A program made the translations under genes and the position numbers. The notes beneath the pieces were generated by a model. The model did no database searches and was not told where the DNA came from. It saw only the letters and a list, made by a program, of their open reading frames with translations. DNA of 64,000 nt from assembly GCA_049325315.1 (NCBI GenBank), contig JBMONB010000081.1:26960-90959 (forward strand), read 5' to 3'. The stretch is from JAWLHU01 sp049325315 (GTDB taxonomy: Bacteria > Bacillota > Sulfobacillia > Symbiobacteriales > Symbiobacteriaceae). Shown here piece by piece: positions 49,648-56,012 of the stretch. Within the stretch, counting starts at the first letter, position 1, and the number at the start of each line of letters is the position of its first letter.

Positions 49648-49893
49648 ATGGCAGAGGATCGTGAGAAGGCGCCGGTCAGCCCGACCGAACTGGGGCTGCG
49701 CTTTGCCCTGCCCATCGCCGGGCTTGGCGAGGTCGCGAACATGGGTGAGGCCGGGGCCGAGGCGGCAGCACTCCCCCTGGCGGCCGGCCTCGCGCTGGAC
49801 GACGGCCTGCAGGCGGTGCCCGGGCAGAGCGGCGCTGAAGGGCTGGCCGACCTTCCCCAGGCCCGGGAAGATGATCCGTTCGACGGTCCCTGA
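49648..49893 (+). CDS. Small acidic hypothetical protein
   Basis: An 81-residue, Ala/Gly/Glu/Asp-rich acidic protein starting MAEDREKAPVSPTELG. There is no signal or membrane segment; a short hydrophobic run (ALPLAAGLAL) lies in the middle. GAAGGAGGG (49632-49640) is 7 nt before ATG 49648. It could be a spore-associated acidic protein, but nothing proves it. Confidence 0.65.
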   Translation: MAEDREKAPVSPTELGLRFALPIAGLGEVANMGEAGAEAAALPLAAGLALDDGLQAVPGQSGAEGLADLPQAREDDPFDGP

Positions 49894-49933
49894 GCAGTGC
49901 GTTTGCCGCTGGTGTTCATTCGCCTCCCTCTCA

Positions 49934-49939
49934 TATAAT
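49934..49939 (+). promoter_or_regulatory. -10 element upstream of comB
   Basis: A perfect TATAAT at 49934-49939 lies 38 bp before the comB start. The region 17 bp upstream (GGTGTT) is a poor -35. Confidence 0.45.
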
Positions 49940-49977
49940 GTCCTCGTGAGCGAGATGCAGGACAGGGAGGCCGGGCG

Positions 49978-50697
49978 ATGCGAGTCGATGTCTATCCGAC
50001 CGTGTTGAATATCCCGCCGGCTGAGGAGCTGGCGGGACGGGTCGCCGTGGTGATCGATGTGCTCCGGGCCACCACCACCATCTGCACCGCCCTGGCCAAC
50101 GGGGCGGATACCGTGGTCCCGGTGCTGACACCCGAGGAGGCCCGGCAGGTGGCCGCTGACAACCCGGAGCGCCGCTTCCTGCTGGGCGGGGAGCGCAAAT
50201 CGGTACAGATCCCGGGCTTCCATTACGGGAACTCGCCCCTGGAGTACACCGAGAGCCGGGTGAAGGGAAGGCCGATCCTCTTTACCACCACCAACGGCAC
50301 CCGGGCGATCCGCCGGGCGGCGGGCGCCGACCAGGTCTACATTGCCAGCCTTCTCAATGCCCCGGCGGTCGCACGGGAGCTGGAGCGGCTGGAGCGCAGC
50401 GTGGCCATCTGCTGCGCCGGCACCCACGATCAGTTCTCCCTGGAGGACACCGCCTGCGCCGGGGCGATCCTCGAGTTACTCAGCGGGCCCGGCTCGGCCC
50501 TGGAGACCAACGATATGGGCCTGGTAGCCCGGGAGATCTTCCGCCGCTACGACGGCCGGCTGGCCGACCTGCTCCACCTCTCGGAGCACGGCCAGAACCT
50601 CTTGAAGCTGGGGCTCCAGGAGGACCTGCTCTTCTGTGCCCAGCTGGGCACCTCTACCTTGCTGCCCCGGTTTGTGGAGGGGCAGGTGATCGGCTGA
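49978..50697 (+). CDS. comB: 2-phosphosulfolactate phosphatase
   Basis: ComB-family phosphatase, named for the second step of coenzyme M synthesis; in Bacillus-type spores the family is linked to sulfolactate. The 239 residues show VAVVIDVLRATTTICTAL (near 22), LGGERKSVQIPGF (near 69), FTTTNGTRAI (near 101) and CCAGTHDQFSLEDTACAG (near 143), covering the metal- and phosphate-binding sites. ATG 49978 follows AGGGAGG. Monocistronic. A spore sulfolactate role is an inference from the endospore context. Confidence 0.92.
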   Translation: MRVDVYPTVLNIPPAEELAGRVAVVIDVLRATTTICTALANGADTVVPVLTPEEARQVAADNPERRFLLGGERKSVQIPGFHYGNSPLEYTESRVKGRPILFTTTNGTRAIRRAAGADQVYIASLLNAPAVARELERLERSVAICCAGTHDQFSLEDTACAGAILELLSGPGSALETNDMGLVAREIFRRYDGRLADLLHLSEHGQNLLKLGLQEDLLFCAQLGTSTLLPRFVEGQVIG

Positions 50698-50706
50698 TCC
50701 CCTTCC

Positions 50707-50728
50707 GGGCTGCCCGCTGCGGCAGCCC
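50707..50728 (+). terminator. Hairpin after comB
   Basis: GGGCTGCC (50707-50714) and GGCAGCCC (50721-50728) form an 8-bp stem with a 6-nt loop. The following sequence is only modestly T-rich. Confidence 0.5.
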
Positions 50729-50827
50729 TACTCATTTCGTGCTATTTTCTTTTCGCCTCTCGTGACATTTGTGGTTTCTCCCCTTAAGATGGATGATAGT
50801 CATACTGCAAGGCAGGGAAGAAACAGC

Positions 50828-51889
50828 GTGCTCTCGCAACTCTTTATCAACTTTTGTATCCTTGTTACCCTAACTACCGCCGCCAGCATGTTGATTGATA
50901 AGCACCCTGACCCGCCCACTACGTGGTGGCGCCGGCTCCTGCATTGGGGCGCCTCCATTGGGGGCGGATGGGTCCTGCTTCAGTTTCCCGTCCGCTTTGA
51001 ACCCGGGGTACTCCTCGCCTTCCACGGGGTGGCGCCCGCTCTGTCGGGACTTTACGGCGGCCCGCTCTGGGGCATCGTCACAGCTGTTCCTGTGGCCATC
51101 TACCGCTACTGGATCGGCGGCGCCGGCGGCCTTCCCGGGGCTTTTCACCTCCTGGCCGCGGGCCTGGTCGCAGGGATTCTGGCGCTGGGTGGGAGGGGCT
51201 TCACCCTGCCGATGCCCCAGCTGCTCTGGCGATCGGTGCTTATCTTCCTGGTCGCCAACTTCAGCCTGCTCATGATCCCCGAGCGCGGCCCTGAGCTGTT
51301 CCGGGAGTACTTCGTACTGCTCACCGTCTCGCACGCCACCGTCCTGATGGTAGCGATCTGGATTCTCCGGAACCGCTTTGTGGCAAGGCTGAACCTGGAG
51401 GTCATGACCGACCGCTCGCTCACCGACCACCTGACCGGCCTGCCGAACCTACGGGCCTTCGAGGAGGCCGTGGCCCAGCTCGATGCCAGCGAGACCGGCG
51501 CCTTTCTCCTCATGGATGTGGATCACTTCAAGCAAGTGAACGACGAGCACGGGCACCTCAACGGCGACCTGGTGCTCCAGCGGGTGGCGCAGATTCTGCG
51601 CAGCGAGGTCCGCCAGACCGACCTGGTCTGCCGCTACGGCGGGGAGGAGTTCGCCGTCCTGATGCGCAACTGCCCGACCGAGAAGGCGAAGCAGGTGGCC
51701 GAACGGATCCGCCTGGCGATTGAGCAGACCGGAATCGCCACCGGGCGGGGAATGATTCGAATCACCGTCTCCGGTGGACTGGTGCCCTTTACCGGCGGGC
51801 TCGACTTCCGCAAGCGGTTCGCCGAGGCCGATTACCATCTGTACCGGGCCAAGCGGCTGGGCCGCAACCGCATCGAGAGCGCATCATAG
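50828..51889 (+). CDS. Diguanylate cyclase with 5TM receptor domain
   Basis: Membrane sensor that makes cyclic di-GMP. The N-terminal part (about 1-180) has five to six helices of the 5TM-5TMR_LYT type (NFCILVTLTTAASMLID, then GLYGGPLWGIVTAVPVAIYRY). A GGDEF domain (about 190-350) follows, with DHLTGLPNLRAFE, DVDHFKQVNDEHGH and active site RYGGEEF. An inhibitory RxxD site (RQTD) lies five residues before GGEEF, indicating product feedback. GTG 50828 is chosen for its position after AGGGAAG; GTG 50762 and an ATG between are alternatives. Confidence 0.9.
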   Translation: MLSQLFINFCILVTLTTAASMLIDKHPDPPTTWWRRLLHWGASIGGGWVLLQFPVRFEPGVLLAFHGVAPALSGLYGGPLWGIVTAVPVAIYRYWIGGAGGLPGAFHLLAAGLVAGILALGGRGFTLPMPQLLWRSVLIFLVANFSLLMIPERGPELFREYFVLLTVSHATVLMVAIWILRNRFVARLNLEVMTDRSLTDHLTGLPNLRAFEEAVAQLDASETGAFLLMDVDHFKQVNDEHGHLNGDLVLQRVAQILRSEVRQTDLVCRYGGEEFAVLMRNCPTEKAKQVAERIRLAIEQTGIATGRGMIRITVSGGLVPFTGGLDFRKRFAEADYHLYRAKRLGRNRIESAS

Positions 51890-51895
51890 CCTTCG

Positions 51896-51919
51896 GAGGG
51901 GACCCGCAGGGGTCCCCTC
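51896..51919 (+). terminator. Hairpin after the diguanylate cyclase gene
   Basis: GAGGGGACCC (51896-51905) and GGGTCCCCTC (51910-51919) form a perfect 10-bp stem with a 4-nt loop; TTGTGG follows, so the T-tract is short. Confidence 0.6.
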
Positions 51920-51922
51920 TTG

Positions 51923-51931
51923 TGGTATCAT
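51923..51931 (+). promoter_or_regulatory. Extended -10 promoter of the RNHCP leader
   Basis: TGGTATCAT gives TATCAT (51926-51931) with an extended TG, directly after the preceding hairpin. No -35 match is visible. A transcript would start near 51938. Confidence 0.4.
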
Positions 51932-51937
51932 GGAAGT

Positions 51938-52287
51938 ATCAGCCAATCGCACGAGGAGGTGACCTGTGAACATCGATCGGGAGCGGCAGCCCTGACCTCT
52001 GGGGAGGACGCCGCCGCCGGTGAGATCGGTGCACGCCTACCTGTGGAGGATGGCGGGTGGGCCGCTGTCCTACAGTGGCAGGGATAATCACGCAAACCCT
52101 GCCCCGGTTCGGATGATGGGATGAAAGCATCGCCCATCTGAAGGAGGAACGGGAAGTAATCGCCGGGCAGAACCCGGCGGTGAATCGTGCCAAGGCCCGA
52201 TCAAGCCCGGGGACCCGCACGGGTGAGAGCGAACCGAACCCAGCCTCCGACGGTTGCAGAATCTGCACGTCGGAAGGAAGGGTCACG
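51938..52287 (+). ncRNA. Long structured 5' leader of unknown class before the RNHCP gene
   Basis: About 350 nt without a long gene. From the sequence at least six stems can be drawn: CCTC/GAGG (51997-52008), CCGCTGT/ACAGTGG (52062-52078), GGCAGGG/CCCTGCC (52077-52083 with 52097-52103), GATGGG/CCCATC (52115-52138), CGCCGGG/CCCGGCG (52161-52179) and CCGACG/CGTCGG with inner TGCAG/CTGCA (52247-52273). The second and third compete for two bases, and the last stem touches the ribosome site (52272-52282) of the downstream gene. It does not match the core of any riboswitch class I can recall. It also contains a 9-codon ORF. A riboswitch, protein-binding leader or independent RNA are all possible. 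Confidence 0.5.
51966..51995 (+). CDS. Putative nine-residue leader peptide (MNIDRERQP)
   Basis: GAGGAGGTGA (51953-51962) lies just before GTG 51966, which opens a nine-codon frame ending in TGA at 51993. It sits at the beginning of the structured leader of the RNHCP gene. The ribosome site is stronger than that of the main gene. Whether it is translated is unknown. Confidence 0.4.
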   Translation: MNIDRERQP

Positions 52288-52629
52288 GTGCTGCAGCAAC
52301 GCGCCTACATCGGATCCGGGAACGATGCGTTTGCCTGCGCCCACTGCGGCGCACAGGTGCCTCCGATCAGCGGGGGCGGGTACCGGAATCACTGTCCCTT
52401 CTGCCTCCACTCCCTGCATGTCGATGAGGCGCCGGGTGACCGGGCCTCGGACTGCCGGGGCATAATGGAACCGGTGGGCCTGCACCACCACCCCCGCAAG
52501 GGGTACCAGCTGGTGCACCGCTGCACCGCCTGCGGCGCCGTGCGCCGTAATCGCATCGCAGAGACCGGAGAAGCGCCGGATGACCCGGAGCAGCTCCGGA
52601 GGGTCGCCATGACGGCCATGCGATCGTGA
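52288..52629 (+). CDS. RNHCP-domain zinc-binding protein
   Basis: A 113-residue protein with the RNHCP domain: CAHC (about 13-16), YRNHCPFCLHSLHVD (about 29-43) and a second pair HRCTACGAVRRNRI (about 79-92). The cysteine pairs make two zinc ribbons, and the family name comes from the central RNHCP. GTG 52288 follows GGAAGGAAGGG. RNA binding is often supposed but not shown. It is preceded by an unusually long structured leader. Confidence 0.8.
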   Translation: MLQQRAYIGSGNDAFACAHCGAQVPPISGGGYRNHCPFCLHSLHVDEAPGDRASDCRGIMEPVGLHHHPRKGYQLVHRCTACGAVRRNRIAETGEAPDDPEQLRRVAMTAMRS

Positions 52630-52656
52630 AGTGAAGAGGACAGACTCAGGACAGAC

Positions 52657-52685
52657 GGGGCCGACCCCATGAGAGGGCCGGCCCC
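52657..52685. terminator. Terminator between convergent RNHCP and YlbF-family genes
   Basis: GGGGCCG (52657-52663) pairs with CGGCCCC (52679-52685), with CCC/GGG continuing inside. It lies between two convergent genes; GCTTCGTTATTT follows on the plus strand. Confidence 0.55.
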
Positions 52686-52691
52686 GCTTCG

Positions 52692-53039
52692 TTATTTGGC
52701 GAAGGGCAGGTCGATCTCCACCGCCTCGCCGATGATCTTGTAGACGTCGCCGAGCAGGGTGCCGAGCCGCTGTTCGGCCAGTAGGTAGTCGCGGATCTCT
52801 CCATCTTGCGCCAGCACACCGTAGAGCTTCTGGAGCCCCTCCTGCTGCTCGGGGCTCAGCTCCTTGCCCTGGAGCACCTGGGCCTGCAGCTCCATCTGCC
52901 GCTTGTGGAAGTCGGCGATCATCTGCTCTGCGGCGGGCTTGGACTTGATCCGGCTCTTGGCGGCCAGGAAGGTCTTGTACTCCTGGCACTCCTTCAGGGC
53001 CCGGGCCAGGCTATGGGCATGATCGTAGACATTTACCAT
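52692..53039 (-). CDS. YlbF-family protein (first paralogue)
   Basis: A 115-residue helical protein of the YlbF/YmcA (PF06133) family: VNVYDHAHSLARALKECQEY at the start, SRIKSKPAAEQMIADFHKRQ in the middle and LLGDVYKIIGEAVEIDLPF at the end. In B. subtilis, YlbF and YmcA with YaaT form the Y-complex controlling RNase Y-dependent mRNA maturation and sporulation/competence. No cysteines are present, although the Bacillus complex carries Fe-S clusters. GGAGGTG precedes the ATG (complement 53039). It lies 76 bp downstream of a second paralogue. Confidence 0.8.
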   Translation of the reverse strand: MVNVYDHAHSLARALKECQEYKTFLAAKSRIKSKPAAEQMIADFHKRQMELQAQVLQGKELSPEQQEGLQKLYGVLAQDGEIRDYLLAEQRLGTLLGDVYKIIGEAVEIDLPFAK

Positions 53040-53115
53040 CGGAAACTGCACCTCCGAGGCTATCTTTCTCCCTCCGGAGGATTTTCCCTCCTGGCGGCCC
53101 GACCCCTTTGCGACG

Positions 53116-53466
53116 CTACTTCACGGCGCCGGGCACCTCGGGGTGAAAGACCTCGGCCAGGATCTTCTGCAGCTCGCTCAGCATCGCCCCATAGGCCTGC
53201 TCTGCCTCCATGTACTGCCGGAGGGCGGGGCGCTGCTGAATCTGCTGGGCCAACTGCTGCAGCGCCGCCTGCTCCTGCTTTCCGGGCTGCTCTCCCTGGA
53301 GCGCCAGCGCCTGCAGCTCGAACTGCTTGAGCCGGAACTGCGCGAGGAGCTGCTCGCCCCCCGGGTCGGACCGGACCGGGGTTGCGGCCTGGCGCATCCG
53401 GCCCCACTCGGGGCTCTGCCGCACCGCCTGGACCAGGTTGCGGGCCTGGGCGTACACATCTGCCAT
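53116..53466 (-). CDS. YlbF-family protein (second paralogue)
   Basis: A 116-residue member of the same family as the next gene downstream: VYAQARNLVQAVRQSPEWGRM at the start, GGEQLLAQFRLKQFELQA in the middle. Gln- and Ala-rich, without cysteines. Its ATG shares a base with the stop of the propeller-protein gene (TAATG), so the two are translationally coupled. The two paralogues may form a heteromer. Confidence 0.78.
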   Translation of the reverse strand: MADVYAQARNLVQAVRQSPEWGRMRQAATPVRSDPGGEQLLAQFRLKQFELQALALQGEQPGKQEQAALQQLAQQIQQRPALRQYMEAEQAYGAMLSELQKILAEVFHPEVPGAVK

Positions 53467-54470
53467 TATCGATCCCCTCCTGACCCCTCCAGGCTATGCA
53501 GGTAGAGGTTTGATGTGAAGCCGCCCCGCCCCCTGGAGGGCGGCGCTGCCAGGAGCAGCCGGGAGAGGACCAAGTTTCGCCCGTCGGGTGAGAAGGACGG
53601 GTGAAAGTACATCGCCTTGGGCTCGTCGGGCACCACCCGCTCGGTGGCCCGTGTGGCCAGGTTCATCAGATAGATGCCGGTCTCCTGACGAGGGTTCCGG
53701 TAGACCAGCAGGTGGCCGCCGGGGTCGAGGGCGGGCATGATCCCGCCCCGGGTGGTTAAGCGCTGGGGCTGTCCGCCGCCCAGGGGGAGGCGCCAGAGGT
53801 CGTACTGGACCCCCTCCTCCAGCCGGGGACCGGCGCCGTAGATCAGCGACTTGCCATCGCGCGCCACCGCCAGGCCGCCCGAGAGCAGCTCCCAGCCCCG
53901 GGGGGCGGCAAAGACCCGCTCGATTTTCGGCCCCCTCAGGTCGACCCGCATCAGTCGGTCCTTGGTGCTGAAGTAGAGCGACCGGCCATCGGGGCTCCAG
54001 GCTACGTAGCCGATGGAGCCATCCTCCCGGGCCACCTCCTCTGGCTGCCCCTTGCCAGGGGTCATCAGCATCACCCGGGCCGGCCCCCCCTGCATGGAGA
54101 GGCGGGCGAAGGCGATCGCCCTGCCATCGGGCCGCCAGGCCGGGGCGGCGTCCCAGTGCTCGGGCTCGGTGGTCATCACCCGCTCCTTCCGGCCGGAGGG
54201 GTCGGTCAGGAGGATCTGGCCGTCTCGCATGAAGACGATCTGCTTGCCATCGGGGGACCAGGCACCGAAGCCATCCATGGAGGCGCCCTGGGTGAGCGGG
54301 GAGATGCGGGCCGCCGTCCCGCCGGTGGTGGGGATCGCCCCGGCGGAGAGGGTCATCCGCATGTCGGAGAAGAGCAGCTGGAAGAGGCCAGCCACCCCCA
54401 GGATCAGCAGGATTCCGTACAGGTGGCGGCGCACGGCGATCGCCGTCTCCGCCAGCGCCCTGGTCTGCAT
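53466..54470 (-). CDS. Membrane-anchored TolB-like beta-propeller protein
   Basis: A 334-residue protein with one N-terminal membrane helix (about 15-37) and then a WD40/TolB-like propeller with repeated WSPDGKQIVF, WRPDGRAIAF, WSPDGRSLYF and FSPDGRNLVL units. It is probably displayed outside the cell or at the membrane. The start is the ATG at complement 54470, after AGGGGTG; an upstream in-frame extension is possible but lacks a ribosome site. Coupled to the YlbF-family gene downstream. Confidence 0.8.
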   Translation of the reverse strand: MQTRALAETAIAVRRHLYGILLILGVAGLFQLLFSDMRMTLSAGAIPTTGGTAARISPLTQGASMDGFGAWSPDGKQIVFMRDGQILLTDPSGRKERVMTTEPEHWDAAPAWRPDGRAIAFARLSMQGGPARVMLMTPGKGQPEEVAREDGSIGYVAWSPDGRSLYFSTKDRLMRVDLRGPKIERVFAAPRGWELLSGGLAVARDGKSLIYGAGPRLEEGVQYDLWRLPLGGGQPQRLTTRGGIMPALDPGGHLLVYRNPRQETGIYLMNLATRATERVVPDEPKAMYFHPSFSPDGRNLVLSRLLLAAPPSRGRGGFTSNLYLHSLEGSGGDR

Positions 54471-54607
54471 GGGCCACACCCCTTGTGCGTTGGTCAATGG
54501 CACATTGGGGAGATATTCGGCGGGGGCGGCTGCTAGTACCGCGGGCATGAAGAGGGGCGTCCCGTGCGTAGATCAAAATGAGGCGGATGAGCGGGAGGGA
54601 AGCGGCG

Positions 54608-55171
54608 ATGGCGCAACTGGTGCTGCTGACCGCCACAGGCGGGCTTCTGGTCACGATCTTCTGGCTGGGCCGGGACCGGGCAGACCTGCTGCTGCACACC
54701 TTGCTGCGCCCGGCCCTCCTGGCGATGATGGCCCTGCTCCTGCTGGTGATCGCCCTCGACGCCGATGCGCTCTGGCCCTATGGGCTGGTGGCGGCAGCCT
54801 GCTTTGTGGGGCTCTGGGAGAGCTACAGCGGGGTCTATCAGCTCCTGGCGGCGCCTGCCGCCCCCCGGACGACGGCGGTGGAGCAGGTGCGCATTTGCGC
54901 CGCCTGGATGATCAACGTGCTCTCCAACCTGGTGCTCCTCAACTTCGCCGCCTATCTCGCCTTTCCGTCCACCTACCAGTGGCGGGACCAGCCCGCCTCG
55001 CTGCTCGATGTGGCCTACTTTACCATGCTCACCTTCGCCTCGGGCGGCTACGGCGATGTGCTGCCGGCCACGGCGCTGGGGAAGTTGCTGGCGATGCTGA
55101 CCTCGATCTGCGGGCTCACCTATGCCACGATTCTCTTCGCGGCGCTTTTTCAGCGGCTGCGGGCAGACTAA
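54608..55171 (+). CDS. Two-pore-helix potassium-channel-type membrane protein
   Basis: A 187-residue protein with about four N-terminal hydrophobic segments and a C-terminal Ion_trans_2 pore domain. The selectivity filter reads TFASGGYGDVLP (near 155), close to the K+ filter TVGYGD but with Gly in place of Val. The last helix ends ILFAALFQRLRAD with no cytoplasmic RCK domain. GGGAGGGAAG precedes ATG 54608. It ends just before the alpha/beta hydrolase gene, so the two are probably cotranscribed. Gating and ion are unproven. Confidence 0.78.
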   Translation: MAQLVLLTATGGLLVTIFWLGRDRADLLLHTLLRPALLAMMALLLLVIALDADALWPYGLVAAACFVGLWESYSGVYQLLAAPAAPRTTAVEQVRICAAWMINVLSNLVLLNFAAYLAFPSTYQWRDQPASLLDVAYFTMLTFASGGYGDVLPATALGKLLAMLTSICGLTYATILFAALFQRLRAD

Positions 55172-55175
55172 GTCC

Positions 55176-56012
55176 ATGCCGAACATCAGACATCTTTACT
55201 ACGAGGAGACCGGTGCGGGCCGCCCGGTCATCTTGATCCACTGCCCGGCGGTGAGCCACCTGCTCTGGCGGCCCGTCATGAGCCGGCTTCGCACCGCCTG
55301 CCGCCCCATCGCCATCGACCTGCGGGGCCATGGGCAGAGCGGGCTGGGCGACACTCCCTGGACCTTTTCCGACATCGCCGCCGACCTGGCCATGCTGGTC
55401 CACCGGTTGGACCTGCAGCAGCCGCCCCTGCTGGTGGGGTACTCCTCCGGCGGCCCGATCTGTCTGCAGGCCGCCCTTGACAACCCTGACCTTTACGCCG
55501 GCCTGGCGCTGATCGGCTCCTTCTCCGAATGTACCACCCTGCACCTGCGCTCCAAGGTGGGGATGGGTATGGCCGCGGTGCGAATGGGTCTCACGCCGCT
55601 GGTGGGGCGGGCGGTGGTGGCCGCCAACCATGCCACGCCGGAGCACGCCCGGGCGATGCTCCCCGAGGCGCAGGCGACCCGGCCCCAGGCGCTCCTCTCC
55701 TACCTTCACGAGACGATGCGGGCATCGTACACCGCCCGTCTGGGCGCGATCAAGCAGCCGGTCCTGCTGGTCTACGGGACCGGCGATGACCTGATGCACC
55801 CCTACTACCAGAAGCTCCGGGAGGGGCTGCCCAGCGCCCGGGCCGCCTTCGTTCCCGGGTGCGGGCACCACGTGCCCACCAAACACCCGCACGGGCTGGC
55901 CGACCTGCTGGCTGAATTCCTGGGCGAGCTGGAGCCGCCGGAGCGGCGGCCTCTGCTGCCCACCTTCCGCCACCCGGGCGTCGACCTGCACCCGCTGGAT
56001 GGACATCCCTAG
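55176..56012 (+). CDS. Alpha/beta hydrolase
   Basis: A 278-residue alpha/beta-hydrolase: ILIHCPAVSHLLW (oxyanion region, near 20), IAIDLRGHGQSG (near 48), nucleophile elbow GYSSGGP (Ser near 90), late YGTGDDLMH (Asp near 205) and GCGHHVPT (His near 230). The C-terminal 30 residues are Pro-rich. ATG 55176 lies 5 bp after the channel gene's stop, with only a weak ribosome site, suggesting reinitiation. It ends tail-to-tail with the minus-strand lipoprotein gene: the two stop codons share CTAG. Confidence 0.83.
   Translation: MPNIRHLYYEETGAGRPVILIHCPAVSHLLWRPVMSRLRTACRPIAIDLRGHGQSGLGDTPWTFSDIAADLAMLVHRLDLQQPPLLVGYSSGGPICLQAALDNPDLYAGLALIGSFSECTTLHLRSKVGMGMAAVRMGLTPLVGRAVVAANHATPEHARAMLPEAQATRPQALLSYLHETMRASYTARLGAIKQPVLLVYGTGDDLMHPYYQKLREGLPSARAAFVPGCGHHVPTKHPHGLADLLAEFLGELEPPERRPLLPTFRHPGVDLHPLDGHP

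Noticed and set aside
52062..52084. On the minus strand CTGCCACTGTAGGA resembles a cobalamin-riboswitch B12 box
   Set aside because: The rest of the cobalamin core is absent and no minus-strand gene lies downstream for it to control.
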